Part shown: piece by piece, positions 55,924-64,000 of the stretch | Layout of the letters: each line of letters opens with the position of its first letter | Position numbering within the stretch: the stretch's first letter is position 1 | DNA from: Reichenbachiella sp. 5M10 | GTDB taxonomy: Bacteria > Bacteroidota > Bacteroidia > Cytophagales > Cyclobacteriaceae | Direction of reading: 5' to 3' | Length of the DNA: 64,000 bases | NCBI RefSeq assembly: GCF_002742335.1 | Contig: NZ_MDGR01000007.1 | Coordinates: forward strand, 1,182,501-1,246,500 | Position numbers and translations under genes: made by a program | The notes under the pieces: model-generated | What the model saw: only the letters and a program-made list of their open reading frames with translations | The model's database searches: none | What the model was told of the DNA's origin: nothing

Positions 55924-56412
55924 ATGGATGATTCTAATATTTTGTACTACATTGTACTGGCCGTGATATATGTTTTGTCACGTGTGCTTAAGAAGAAAAA
56001 GCCTGAGTCAGCTAAGGGAGAATCATCAGAAGAGGGGGGGGGAGATGTCTCCAATCGACCGGTGAATCAACCTAGTTTTGAGGACCTATTCAAACAAATT
56101 ACAGGGGAGAGCTTGGAGGAGAAAAAGCACCGAGTGGATGAGCCTATAGAACCTGTTGGTTATAGCGATGATATCGAGGAAGTTTATGATCCAGAACCTG
56201 CAGAAGAACCTGTCTTATCTGATTATGTGTACAAAGAAGACCAACAGACCAAGCGATCCGTCGGGTCGGTAGATAGGTATGCACGCAATAGTAATTTTGC
56301 TATTGAGGCAGAGGATAATGAGGAGGGAGACAAGATTCGTGCACTACTTCAAGATGAAGATGGAGTGAGACAAGCTATGATTCTCAAAGAAGTCTTGGAT
56401 AGGAAGTATTGA
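55924..56412 (+). CDS. Small membrane-anchored acidic protein, unknown function
   Basis: A 162-residue protein with one N-terminal membrane helix (ILYYIVLAVIYVLSRVL, residues 6-22) followed by the basic stop KKKKPESAK, so the bulk should face the cytoplasm. The middle is acidic and low in complexity (EEVYDPEPAEEPVLSDYVY). The C-terminus GVRQAMILKEVLDRKY matches the R-x-A-x-I-L-x-E-I/V-L-x-R-K-Y ending I recognise from short Bacteroidota proteins of unknown role. It is divergent from smc and convergent with nadE (7 bases apart). No function can be assigned. Confidence 0.78.
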   Translation: MDDSNILYYIVLAVIYVLSRVLKKKKPESAKGESSEEGGGDVSNRPVNQPSFEDLFKQITGESLEEKKHRVDEPIEPVGYSDDIEEVYDPEPAEEPVLSDYVYKEDQQTKRSVGSVDRYARNSNFAIEAEDNEEGDKIRALLQDEDGVRQAMILKEVLDRKY

Positions 56413-56419
56413 ACTTCGA

Positions 56420-58276
56420 TTAAAGAGATTTCAAGTCTTCTAGTTCTTTTTTGAATCCTCCGCTGACAATGGGGAATCTACACCACGTTTTCGGGTCTAC
56501 GTTGAAATCATCAATATGAAAGGAGGGAGCAAGTCTTTCTCGTTTCCACTGATTGATAGACCAAAGTTTGTAGAATTTGATGATGTAGGTTTTGAGAAGT
56601 TCTCGATCGATTTGTAGGCTTTTTTCCAATACGGAGAATACTTCAAGTGGTGATTTACGTTGAGCGATACCGAGGCGTTCAATAGCAACCATCAGATGAT
56701 ATGGCATAAGGTCATCTTCATCCGTTTGTGTATATTCCTTGGGGCGTAGTTCGGCAGTGGGGGTTAGGCTATTGACATAGCGTAATCCGGTATAGCCCAG
56801 TTTGGTTTCGGCATACTTCAACCATTGTAGTACAAATGGTTTGTCTACACCAGCAATCGGAGCTAGGCTGCCACTGGTGTCTCCATCCATAGTGGTATAG
56901 CCCACATCGCCTTCACTACGATTGGAAGTGGTTAGTAGTATTTTGTTCTCTAGGTTGGCGATCATCCATATCAATGGAGACCGTGTCCTCGCTTGGATGT
57001 TTTGTAGTGCAATATCATCTTGTTCCCAAGTTAGTTTTCTTCCTATGGCTTTTTCTGCGATTAGGTGCGCTTGATTGACACTTGCGTCGATAGTCCATGA
57101 GCGAAACGTGGCACCTAGTGAATCTGCCAATGCACGAGCCGATTCTAAGGTTTGTTCGGACGAGTTGTCAGTGCCTTGATATGCGGTGAACAGTATGCGA
57201 GACGTTAAGTTTTGAGCGATAGACTCTGTGCTACCGGATAGGTCGATGTTTTCAAGATGTAAGGCTTGCGCAAATTGTGACGCTCCTAGTTCTTGAAGCC
57301 CTATACGTACCATATGAGCGACAAGTACTGCGATCGATGATGAGTCTGCTCCTCCACTGAGTGACAAGACGTACCCTTTGATGTAGGTCTTACGCATGTA
57401 GTCAAAGAGAGCTAGAGCACCGACTTGTGCAAATTCTTCATTAGAGCTCTTAAAATCTTCTTCTATTTTAGGGGTAGGGTCCTCTGTACTATTGATGTCG
57501 TAGTATTGTAGTTGGTAGGGCCGAAAGGACAGTCGTCTATTTTTGATCAAGAATTCTCCACGGTGAGACAGGAGGATGTCACCATCGTATATTACACGAC
57601 CAGACTCATTACCGAGTTGATTGACGTACAGGTAGTGACAGGAAAAGGTTTTGCTGCTCGTTTTGACGAGGTTGTCTCGGAGCACCTTTTTGTCAAAGGA
57701 GAAATGACTGGCACTTGGATTGAGGATAAGGTCGATGTTTTTGTCTTGGAGTCTAGCAGCAGGACGGTCATTACTCCATGCATCTTCGCAAATTTCAAAC
57801 CCGATATGTAGCCCTTCAACATGAAAAGTGATATCACCAATAGGGTAGGATTTTTCGTTGATTTCAATGCTCTTTTGCAAGCCCTTTGGCCAAGGGGTAA
57901 ACCAGCGTTTTTCGTAATGTATGCCGTCATTGGCTAGAGTTTGCTTGGCATAGAACCCTAGGATTTCACCATTGGAGATGAGGCAAGTCGTATTGAAAGT
58001 GTGGTCCTCTAGTTTGATAGGTAGTCCTATGCATACTGTAATATCAAGGCAGTGCTTGAGCAATGCCAAGAGTTGATCGAGAGCTTCGGTTGCTACCCAA
58101 TCACTGAGAAAAAGGTCTTGACACCCATAGGCGGTGATGCTAAGTTCTGGAAGGCAAAGGATCTGAACATTTTGAGCTTTGGCCTCATCAATGGCACTGC
58201 GGATGTTGCGAGTATTGCTTTCCCAATCAATAGGTGTTTGGTTGAGACAGGCCCCACCAATTCTGACTTGAGCCAT
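56420..58276 (-). CDS. nadE: Glutamine-dependent NAD+ synthase
   Basis: NadE amidates nicotinic acid adenine dinucleotide to NAD+ using glutamine. The 618-residue two-domain form has an N-terminal nitrilase-type glutaminase (about 1-270; Glu in ILCLPELSITAYGCQDLF, Lys in YEKRWFTPWP, Cys in IGFEICEDAWSNDRPA). The C-terminal synthetase has the PP-loop VLSLSGGADSSSIAVLVAH and TTSNRSEGDVGYTTMDGDTSG. The ATG at 58276 is chosen; a TTG 7 codons upstream overlaps the end of rnc and is less likely. It lies 13 bases past rnc on the same strand, probably in the acpP-fabF-rnc-nadE transcript. The assignment is firm. Confidence 0.95.
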   Translation of the reverse strand: MAQVRIGGACLNQTPIDWESNTRNIRSAIDEAKAQNVQILCLPELSITAYGCQDLFLSDWVATEALDQLLALLKHCLDITVCIGLPIKLEDHTFNTTCLISNGEILGFYAKQTLANDGIHYEKRWFTPWPKGLQKSIEINEKSYPIGDITFHVEGLHIGFEICEDAWSNDRPAARLQDKNIDLILNPSASHFSFDKKVLRDNLVKTSSKTFSCHYLYVNQLGNESGRVIYDGDILLSHRGEFLIKNRRLSFRPYQLQYYDINSTEDPTPKIEEDFKSSNEEFAQVGALALFDYMRKTYIKGYVLSLSGGADSSSIAVLVAHMVRIGLQELGASQFAQALHLENIDLSGSTESIAQNLTSRILFTAYQGTDNSSEQTLESARALADSLGATFRSWTIDASVNQAHLIAEKAIGRKLTWEQDDIALQNIQARTRSPLIWMIANLENKILLTTSNRSEGDVGYTTMDGDTSGSLAPIAGVDKPFVLQWLKYAETKLGYTGLRYVNSLTPTAELRPKEYTQTDEDDLMPYHLMVAIERLGIAQRKSPLEVFSVLEKSLQIDRELLKTYIIKFYKLWSINQWKRERLAPSFHIDDFNVDPKTWCRFPIVSGGFKKELEDLKSL

Positions 58277-58289
58277 AGAATTTTTTGAT

Positions 58290-59006
58290 TTACTCAATAT
58301 TAAGCAATTGACATGATTTTTCAGCTGCGTCTTGTTCTGCTTTTTTCTTGCTTAAACCATGCCCTATACTGATTTGCTTTTTGCCTACAAATAGCTTGGC
58401 TTCAAATTTTTTGAAGTGCTTTTTGCTGTCTAGTTCGATTACCTCAAAGGAGAGTTTTTTGTTTTCCTTTTGAGACCATTCGATGACCTTGCTTTTGAAA
58501 TTCGTATCGGTACTGATCACCATCTCTATGTCGACGTGAGGTACGATTAATTTTCGAAGGATGAAGTTCTTGGTGAACTTATGTCCCTTGTCTAGGTACA
58601 CTGCGCCTACCAGAGCTTCTAGGGCATCTCCATAGATGGACTTGAAAGATTGTCTATTTCCCTTGAGATGACCGTTGTATTGGATGATCTCTTCGAGACC
58701 AATTTTCTTGGCTAGTTGATTGAGGTTTTCGCGATTTACGATACGCGAGCGTACTTCTGTGAGGAAGCCTTCGTCCTTGAACGGGTACTTGTTGAAGAGG
58801 TATTCTGCTACCACAAGTCCAAGAACAGCATCTCCTAAATACTCTAGTCTTTCATTGGATTCAACAAATCCTTCACGTTTCTCTTTCGCCGCAGAGGTAT
58901 GCCTCATGGCGAGATAATACAAATCTATATTGGAGGGAGATCCTCCAATGATTCGCTTTACAAATTTAGAATAATTTGTATCCTTAGTTCTGTTAAATAA
59001 ACGCAG
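58290..59006 (-). CDS. rnc: Ribonuclease III, non-canonical start
   Basis: RNase III cleaves double-stranded RNA in rRNA maturation and mRNA decay. The catalytic signature NERLEYLGDAVLGLVVAEYLF and the metal-binding DALEALVGAVYLDKG are present, and the C-terminal double-stranded-RNA-binding domain ends SKKKAEQDAAEKSCQLLN. The only ATG/GTG/TTG starts in frame are a TTG at 58922 and codons further in, which would cut off the conserved first helix. The frame upstream is open and reads like a family N-terminus (RLFNRTKDTNYSKFVKRIIG, then GSPSNIDLYYLAMRH). An in-frame TAA at about 59019 bounds it. The CTG at 59006 is taken as the best guess for the start; ACG, ATC or ATT are alternatives. It lies 24 bases after fabF in the conserved acpP-fabF-rnc order. 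Confidence 0.88.
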   Translation of the reverse strand: MRLFNRTKDTNYSKFVKRIIGGSPSNIDLYYLAMRHTSAAKEKREGFVESNERLEYLGDAVLGLVVAEYLFNKYPFKDEGFLTEVRSRIVNRENLNQLAKKIGLEEIIQYNGHLKGNRQSFKSIYGDALEALVGAVYLDKGHKFTKNFILRKLIVPHVDIEMVISTDTNFKSKVIEWSQKENKKLSFEVIELDSKKHFKKFEAKLFVGKKQISIGHGLSKKKAEQDAAEKSCQLLNIE

Positions 59007-59030
59007 ATTCGTTAAACTTTAAATCACCAA

Positions 59031-60284
59031 TTAAGACTCGTATTTACGGAAAATGATGGACGTATTGTGTCCGCCAAATCCAAAGGTGTTGCTAAGTGCA
59101 ACGTTGATATTTCTTTCTTGAGCTTTGTTGAATGTAAAGTTTAGTTTGCTATCAAACGCTTCGTCGTCTGTGAAGTGGTTGATGGTTGGAGGTACCATTT
59201 GGTTTTGGATAGCCATGATACAAGCTGCAGCTTCTATCGCTCCAGCAGCTCCTAGCAAATGACCAGTCATCGATTTGGTCGATGAAATGTTCAAGTCGTA
59301 GGCGTGTTCTCCGAATACATTTTTGATAGCCGAAGACTCACTCAAATCACCAAGTGGGGTAGAAGTACCATGTACGTTGATATAGTCTACTTCTGTAGGT
59401 GAAATGTTTGCATCCTTGATCGCATTTTTCATGACATTGGTTGCGCCGATTCCCTCTGGGTGCGGTGCTGTCATGTGGTGTGCATCTGCTGACATGCCTC
59501 CACCTATCAATTCTGCATATATTTTTGCTCCTCTTGCTTTGGCATGCTCTAGTTCTTCTAGAATCAAACAAGCAGCCCCTTCTCCCAAAACAAAACCATC
59601 TCTATCTTTGTCAAATGGCCTTGAAGCTGTTTCTGGAGAATCATTTCTTTCGGACAGGGCTTTCATGGCATTGAATCCGCCAACTCCTGATTCCGTTACT
59701 GCTGCTTCAGATCCACCCGATATAAATATATCAGCCATACCCAACCGGATATAGTTGAATGAATCCAATAGCGCATTGGTGCCTGATGCACATGCACTCA
59801 CCGTAGTGAAATTCGGTCCACGGAAACCGTATTTGATCGAAATCATGCCTGGGGCAATATCTGCGATCATTTTAGGGATGAAAAAGGGGTTGTATTTTGG
59901 TGTGCCATCTCCTGCAGCGAAGTTCATTACTTCGTCTTGGAAGGTTTTCAATCCGCCGATACCAGCTCCCCAAATCACTCCGGCTCTGTCTACGTCTATT
60001 TTTTCTAGATCCAAACCTGAGTCCACTATCGCTTGATCTGCTACTATATGTGCATATTGCGTGAATGGGTCCATTTTGCGTGCTTCTTTTCGATCAAAAT
60101 GATCCAAAGGATCATAATTCTTGATTTCACAAGCAAATCTGGTTTTGAATTTTTCCGCGTCGAAACGGGTGATAGGCGCAGCGCCGCTTACACCATTAGA
60201 TAGTCCCTGCCAGTATTCGTCAGGATTGTTACCTATTGGTGTAAGAGCTCCAAGGCCGGTAACTACAACTCGCTTTAATTGCAT
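59031..60284 (-). CDS. fabF: 3-oxoacyl-ACP synthase II
   Basis: FabF condenses malonyl-ACP with acyl-ACP in fatty-acid elongation. The 417-residue chain starts KRVVVTGLGALTPIGNNPDEYW. It has the catalytic cysteine C165 in VSACASGTNAL, the first histidine in INVHGTSTPLGD and the second in STKSMTGHLLGAAGA, and the C-terminal LSNTFGFGGHN. It lies 33 bases after acpP, as in nearly all Bacteroidota. The assignment is firm. Confidence 0.97.
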   Translation of the reverse strand: MQLKRVVVTGLGALTPIGNNPDEYWQGLSNGVSGAAPITRFDAEKFKTRFACEIKNYDPLDHFDRKEARKMDPFTQYAHIVADQAIVDSGLDLEKIDVDRAGVIWGAGIGGLKTFQDEVMNFAAGDGTPKYNPFFIPKMIADIAPGMISIKYGFRGPNFTTVSACASGTNALLDSFNYIRLGMADIFISGGSEAAVTESGVGGFNAMKALSERNDSPETASRPFDKDRDGFVLGEGAACLILEELEHAKARGAKIYAELIGGGMSADAHHMTAPHPEGIGATNVMKNAIKDANISPTEVDYINVHGTSTPLGDLSESSAIKNVFGEHAYDLNISSTKSMTGHLLGAAGAIEAAACIMAIQNQMVPPTINHFTDDEAFDSKLNFTFNKAQERNINVALSNTFGFGGHNTSIIFRKYES

Positions 60285-60317
60285 TTTTGTGAGTTCCCTG
60301 TTTAGGTATAATTAAAA

Positions 60318-60554
60318 TTATTTTGCGTTCTCTTCCAAGTAGCTGATAGCCTGTCCTACAGTACCAATGTTTTCAGCCTGATCGTCTGGAATAGAGATGT
60401 TGAATTCTTTTTCGAACTCCATGATCAACTCAACTGTGTCAAGTGAATCAGCACCAAGATCGTTAGTGAAGCTTGCTTCAGCGTTTACCTCAGACTCTTC
60501 TACTCCTAATTTGTCGATAATAATTGATTTTACTTTTTGTGCTATATCAGACAT
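60318..60554 (-). CDS. acpP: Acyl carrier protein
   Basis: A 78-residue acidic four-helix acyl carrier protein for fatty-acid synthesis. The phosphopantetheine attachment serine is S37 in [14 protein letters not shown]. The ATG at 60554 gives the usual start [18 protein letters not shown]; an upstream in-frame codon would add 11 non-conserved residues. It is the first gene of acpP-fabF-rnc-nadE and is divergent from infC; the 303 bases between the two starts carry the promoters of both. Confidence 0.97.
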   Translation of the reverse strand: MSDIAQKVKSIIIDKLGVEESEVNAEASFTNDLGADSLDTVELIMEFEKEFNISIPDDQAENIGTVGQAISYLEENAK

Positions 60555-60791
60555 TATTATTATTGTTTGGTTTAAAAATCTGTGCAAAGAAATGAATTAA
60601 AAGCATTAATGCCAAACAAATTTATTCAATCTTAGATGGCGTGAATAGGGCTTATATTAGCCTAGTTGTAACTGCTGAATGATGAGTGACTTAAGCTCAA
60701 GTTAAAACACAGATATTTATTACAGGCTAGCTCTATGATTCAAAATCTTTTATAATTATTATTGATAATCGATTATTAGTTATAGTAAGTG

Positions 60792-60821
60792 TTGGTTTTG
60801 CTCTATAAAAGTCGATATTTG
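60792..60821 (+). promoter_or_regulatory. Possible infC promoter
   Basis: TTG at 60792-60794 and GATATTTG at 60814-60821 (7 of 8 with TAnnTTTG) are 19 bases apart and lie 36 bases before the proposed infC start. This is a weak match by eye. Confidence 0.3.
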
Positions 60822-60857
60822 CAGTTCGAAATTTTTGAAACATAAACTTTAAAACAA

Positions 60858-61418
60858 ATCGCTAAACAAAGATATCAGAGAAGGGGTTTTCGAGGTAGAG
60901 TAGAAGAGCCCTATAAGGTAAATGATAAAATAACCGCTCGAGAAGTTAGAGTCGTGGGTGAAAATGTACAGGTAGACGTGTATTCGTTGAGCCAAGCATT
61001 GAATCTTGCGAAAGAGCAAGGTCTGGATCTTGTTGAAATCTCACCGAAAGCTGAACCTCCTGTTTGTAAAATTACGGATTACTCGAAGTTTAAGTACGAA
61101 CAAAAGAAAAAGCAGAAGGAGATTAAATCCAAAGCGCATAAGGCTGTTTTGAAAGAAATCAGGTTCGGTCCCAATACGGATGATCATGATTTTCAATTTA
61201 AACTGAAGCATGCAATTAAATTTTTGGAGGAAGGTGCCAAAGTGAAGGCTTATGTTCATTTCGTAGGTAGAACTATCGTCTTTAAGGAGCGTGGGGAAAT
61301 TTTATTATTGAAGTTCGCACAAGCACTCGAGGAGTATGCCAAGGTGGAGCAGTTGCCAAAGCTGGAAGGAAAGAGAATGTTCCTTATGCTTTCGCCTAAA
61401 ATCTTAAAAAAGAAATAA
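60858..61418 (+). CDS. infC: Translation initiation factor IF-3, ATC start
   Basis: IF-3 checks start-codon pairing on the 30S subunit. The 186-residue chain has the N-terminal domain ([40 protein letters not shown]), a lysine-rich linker ([20 protein letters not shown]) and the C-terminal domain ([30 protein letters not shown]). A GTG at 60954 exists but lies inside the conserved N-domain. The open frame upstream reads [20 protein letters not shown] and is closed by a TAA at 60843, with no ATG, GTG or TTG. The ATC at 60858 is therefore the likely start; infC in many bacteria uses ATT or ATC so that IF-3 represses its own synthesis. rpmI and rplT follow, the standard order. Confidence 0.93.
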   Translation: MAKQRYQRRGFRGRVEEPYKVNDKITAREVRVVGENVQVDVYSLSQALNLAKEQGLDLVEISPKAEPPVCKITDYSKFKYEQKKKQKEIKSKAHKAVLKEIRFGPNTDDHDFQFKLKHAIKFLEEGAKVKAYVHFVGRTIVFKERGEILLLKFAQALEEYAKVEQLPKLEGKRMFLMLSPKILKKK

Positions 61419-61435
61419 ATAGTTAAATTAATAAA

Positions 61436-61630
61436 ATGCCAAAAGTTAAAACTAAAGCGGGAGCAAAGAAACGTTTCAAGTTGACAGGAAGTGGTAAAAT
61501 CAAAAGAAAGCATGCTTTCAAGAGCCACATCTTGACCAAGAAAGAAACGAAGCAGAAGAGAAATTTGACAAAAATGGGTCAAGTCCATAAGTCAGATGTT
61601 GCTAATGTTAAAGACATGCTTCATATTTAA
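61436..61630 (+). CDS. rpmI: 50S ribosomal protein L35
   Basis: A 64-residue, strongly basic protein with the complete L35 pattern: [20 protein letters not shown] at the start, [14 protein letters not shown] in the middle and a C-terminal VKDMLHI. It lies 17 bases after infC and 97 bases before rplT in the conserved infC-rpmI-rplT operon. The 97-base spacer might hold an L20-binding leader, but no clear pseudoknot could be drawn by eye. Confidence 0.97.
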   Translation: MPKVKTKAGAKKRFKLTGSGKIKRKHAFKSHILTKKETKQKRNLTKMGQVHKSDVANVKDMLHI

Positions 61631-61727
61631 TCAAGCCTAGGGCTAGATTAGGTTCAAATTTTCACCAGAGGGTTGGTTATAAGATTCATATATCAATGGA
61701 CGCCAAGCATCAAAAAAGTTAAAAATT

Positions 61728-62072
61728 ATGCCAAGATCGGTAAACACTGTAGCTAGTAGAGCTAGAAGAAAAAAGGTTCTGAAATTAGCCAAGGGTTATT
61801 TCGGAAGAAGAAAGAATGTATGGACGGTAGCGAAGAATGCCGTAGAGAAGGGCCTCGGCTACTCATACAGAGATAGAAAAGTTAAAAAGAGAGAATTTAG
61901 AAAGTTGTGGATTCAGAGAATCAACGCAGGTGCGAGACAGCATGGTCTTTCTTACTCTCAGTTTATGGGTAAGCTTTCGGCTGCTCAAATCGAATTGAAT
62001 AGAAAAGTTTTGGCTGATTTAGCAATGAATCACCCAGAAGCTTTCAAAGCAGTTGTTGATCAATTGAAATAA
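61728..62072 (+). CDS. rplT: 50S ribosomal protein L20
   Basis: A 114-residue basic ribosomal protein. The family start [20 protein letters not shown], the [22 protein letters not shown] and [20 protein letters not shown] segments, and the globular C-terminal part [19 protein letters not shown] are all present. It is needed early in 50S assembly and often represses its own operon. It is the last gene of infC-rpmI-rplT, with a terminator 22 bases past the stop. Confidence 0.97.
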   Translation: MPRSVNTVASRARRKKVLKLAKGYFGRRKNVWTVAKNAVEKGLGYSYRDRKVKKREFRKLWIQRINAGARQHGLSYSQFMGKLSAAQIELNRKVLADLAMNHPEAFKAVVDQLK

Positions 62073-62094
62073 TCAACAGCTCGATAGAGATTAG

Positions 62095-62123
62095 AACCTC
62101 GACTATATCGTCGGGGTTTTTTT
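62095..62123 (+). terminator. Intrinsic terminator of infC-rpmI-rplT
   Basis: The stem AACCTCGAC/GTCGGGGTT (62095-62103, 62110-62118; one G-U pair) has a 6-base loop and runs into T7. Confidence 0.87.
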
Positions 62124-62165
62124 ATGCCCAATTTATTTTAGATTTATCCTAAATAAGAACCTACT

Positions 62166-63227
62166 ATGAATCGAAGAAAGTTTATTGGAAATGCCGCCCT
62201 ATGGAGTGGCACGGGTTTATTGTCTTACTGTACAGGAGAGGCAATGCCCGTTGAACAGGTTCAGGAAGCTACTCATGTATTGAAGCCTAAAGCGCTGCAG
62301 CCTGGTGACACGATTGGTTTGATTACACCAGGGAGCGCGTTGGTAGGAGCAGCAGTGGCAAAGGCTGAGCGAAACATGCGCGCACTGGGGTTTGAGGTTG
62401 TCTATTCGAGGCATTACAATGTGCGCCGTGGTTTTGTCGCGGGGACGGATGAGCAACGTGTTGAGGATTTGCACGAGATGTTTGCAAACCCGGATATAGC
62501 TGGTGTGATTTGTGGACGAGGGGGGTATGGTACAGGTAGATTGCTGCAAATGCTCGATTATGGCTTGATTCAAAGTAACCCTAAGGTGTTGATGGGGTTT
62601 AGTGATATCACGGCATTGCACTTTGCGATACATCAGCAGACTGGGTTGGCCTGCTTCCATGGCCCAGTAGCTTCTTCAGAGTTTACTCCTTATACTACGG
62701 CAGGGGTGAGAAATGTAGTGATGTCTACTTCCAAACCGAGTATTCAGCGCCCTGCTAGTTGGGAGGTCAAGAGTGCTGAATCTTATCAATACAATGTACT
62801 TGTAGAGGGGGTGGCCGAGGGGCAGCTTATTGGAGGTAATTTGAGTATAGTGTGTTCGATGTTGGGGACTCCGTATGATGTCAGTTTCTCTGGCAAGATT
62901 GTGTTTTTGGAGGAGGTAGGTGAGTCACTTTATCGTGTGGACCGTATGCTGACACAGCTTCTCAATAGTGGAAAGCTTGATCAATGTGTAGGTGTGGTGT
63001 TAGGGGTTTTTGCAAGCTGTGTAGCTAAATCAGGAGGAGTAGATGATGATCACTATGTGACATTGACTAAAGTACTTACGGATCGGTTGGGTCAGCTCAA
63101 AGTGCCGGTTATTTATGGGTTGCCTATTGGGCACATTGATGACAATAGCACCTTGCCTATAGGGATACGTGCTAGGATGGATTCTCAAACTGGCAAGATA
63201 GAGTTGCTAGAGTCTGCTGTGGTTTAG
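62166..63227 (+). CDS. LD-carboxypeptidase (peptidase S66), exported
   Basis: A 353-residue S66 serine peptidase, the family of cytoplasmic L,D-carboxypeptidase LdcA and of MccF. The N-terminus MNRRKFIGNAALWSGTGLLS looks like a Tat or signal-anchor sequence, so the protein may act in the periplasm, unlike LdcA. The core begins LQPGDTIGLITPGSAL; GVICGRGGYGTGRLLQMLDY and the nucleophile serine S146 in MGFSDITALHF follow. The catalytic Glu lies in IVFLEEVGESLYRVDRML and the His in YGLPIGHIDDN. It is probably involved in trimming tetrapeptide stems of peptidoglycan. It is convergent with the antiporter gene, 8 bases apart. Confidence 0.9.
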   Translation: MNRRKFIGNAALWSGTGLLSYCTGEAMPVEQVQEATHVLKPKALQPGDTIGLITPGSALVGAAVAKAERNMRALGFEVVYSRHYNVRRGFVAGTDEQRVEDLHEMFANPDIAGVICGRGGYGTGRLLQMLDYGLIQSNPKVLMGFSDITALHFAIHQQTGLACFHGPVASSEFTPYTTAGVRNVVMSTSKPSIQRPASWEVKSAESYQYNVLVEGVAEGQLIGGNLSIVCSMLGTPYDVSFSGKIVFLEEVGESLYRVDRMLTQLLNSGKLDQCVGVVLGVFASCVAKSGGVDDDHYVTLTKVLTDRLGQLKVPVIYGLPIGHIDDNSTLPIGIRARMDSQTGKIELLESAVV

Positions 63228-63235
63228 CGAGAGAG

Positions 63236-64000
63236 TTATGAAACTGACCCCATGATCATATAGAGGATGAAAGTGGCACCACCGGCCACAAGTGCATAGG
63301 GGAGTTGTGTATTGACGTGATCGATGTGGTCACTGGCTGAGGCCATAGATGAAATGATTGTCGTGTCGGAGATAGGAGAGCAGTGGTCTCCAAATACTCC
63401 ACCTCCAATCGCTGCAGCAATAGCCATACTGACGTTGCTGTCCATGCTTTGAGCCATTGGTACGGCGATTGATATCATGATGGCAAAGGTGCCCCATGAT
63501 GTGCCTGTACTGAATGCAATGAAGCAACTGGTGACAAAGACTATGGCAGGAACGAATTTGGGCGAAAGCCAAGCCTCTGTGGCGTGTGCGATATATAGTC
63601 CTGTGCCAAGCTCTTTGCATAAGGCCCCTATTGTGAATGCAAATACCATCAATAGTGCCAAAGAAACCATTCCAGACATTCCTTGGATGGAGAGGTCTAT
63701 CATTTCCTTGATCTTCATTATTCTTTGTGCACTATATAATCCCATACAGGTCAAGATTGCAAGAGTGACAGAGTATAGAACAGATGTGGAACCAGACCCG
63801 TTTCCAATTGCTGTAAATACTCGTTGAAAGAGGGGAGTAGTATTGTTGTCATCCCAGCCAGTATAGATAAGCATGGTGGGCATCATCGCAATCATCACGA
63901 CTATAGGGATGGTCATATTGAATGCTTTGAGGTTGTGTGTGCTTTTTGGTTCGATCATGGCTATCTCGTCAGAAATCATGGGGGTTGCTCCATCGGCGAT
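63236..64000 (-). CDS. Na+/H+ antiporter NhaC-family protein, partial
   Basis: The C-terminal 254 residues of a multi-pass antiporter of the NhaC type. About seven hydrophobic segments are seen. The conserved half-channel regions read FIAFSTGTSWGTFAIMISIAVPMA and GGGVFGDHCSPISDTTIISSMAS, where GDHCSPISDTT is the NhaC signature. The frame stays open through the internal ATG at 63979 to the window edge (IADGATPMISDE), so the gene is very likely cut by the window. It would exchange protons for sodium, or a related substrate such as malate/lactate in this family. It is convergent with the LD-carboxypeptidase gene. Confidence 0.88.
   Translation of the reverse strand: MADGATPMISDEIAMIEPKSTHNLKAFNMTIPIVVMIAMMPTMLIYTGWDDNNTTPLFQRVFTAIGNGSGSTSVLYSVTLAILTCMGLYSAQRIMKIKEMIDLSIQGMSGMVSLALLMVFAFTIGALCKELGTGLYIAHATEAWLSPKFVPAIVFVTSCFIAFSTGTSWGTFAIMISIAVPMAQSMDSNVSMAIAAAIGGGVFGDHCSPISDTTIISSMASASDHIDHVNTQLPYALVAGGATFILYMIMGSVS

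Noticed and set aside
1-64000. CRISPR arrays, tRNA/rRNA genes, insertion sequences, prophage or defence operons
   Set aside because: No regularly spaced direct repeats with spacers, no cloverleaf sequence, no transposase or integrase frames were seen on either strand. The CHAT gene has no defence neighbours.

Overview
The window comes from a member of the phylum Bacteroidota, most likely a marine gliding-type Cytophagales (Reichenbachiella/Marinoscillum-like; the genus is inference). The evidence is a SusC/SusD/SusE trio, a type IX secretion (T9SS) sorting domain, an IPExxxVDY-family gene next to pyk, a SiaB-type kinase, weak Shine-Dalgarno signals, and at least one TTTG-N21-TAnnTTTG promoter. 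No tRNA, rRNA, IS element, phage or CRISPR was found. Most of the window looks like ordinary chromosome, with one accessory carbohydrate locus.

Layout. 1-2.3 kb: overlapping biotin genes bioF-bioD-bioA (minus; bioA cut by the left edge). 2.4-4.7 kb: an LpxR-like protein and two small outer-membrane beta-barrels. 4.7-14.3 kb: pfkA, a polysaccharide flippase, a PolX-like protein with a degenerate polymerase centre, a SixA-like phosphatase, an aldo/keto reductase, a TehB-like methyltransferase, DUF805 and DUF808 membrane proteins, and an outer-membrane-type protein of unknown function. 14.3-14.8 kb: a non-coding stretch with nine 21-bp degenerate tandem repeats.

14.8-34.4 kb is a starch/alpha-glucan utilisation locus. 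The minus arm has GH31, GH97, GH13 and an SLC45-type sugar transporter. A LacI-family regulator sits in the middle. The plus arm has SusC, SusD, SusE, a T9SS-secreted GH13 and a lipoprotein GH13. Palindromic sites with a GCAAACG core lie before both arms and suggest that the LacI protein controls the whole locus. The inferred flow is: surface amylases and SusDE capture and cut the glucan, SusC imports oligosaccharides, periplasmic GH97/GH13 trim them, the transporter moves maltose-like sugars inward, and GH31 without a signal peptide finishes in the cytoplasm.

34.4-52.3 kb: an alpha/beta hydrolase, a histidine kinase with a solute-binding sensor, a SiaB-like kinase, a Cys-less flavoprotein disulfide-reductase homologue, a PqiA-like protein, IPExxxVDY-pyk, a TPR plus periplasmic-binding-protein fusion overlapping hemL, priA, and a 1403-residue exported TPR-CHAT protein. 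52.3-64 kb: smc, a small membrane-anchored protein, nadE, rnc-fabF-acpP, infC-rpmI-rplT, an LD-carboxypeptidase and an NhaC-type antiporter cut by the right edge. The infC and rnc reading frames both extend upstream of any ATG/GTG/TTG. infC apparently starts at ATC.

The observations most worth following are the 21-bp repeat array, the operator set of the glucan locus, the redox-Cys-less flavoprotein with a C-terminal Cys-x-Cys, the unusual starts of infC and rnc, and the exported CHAT protein.
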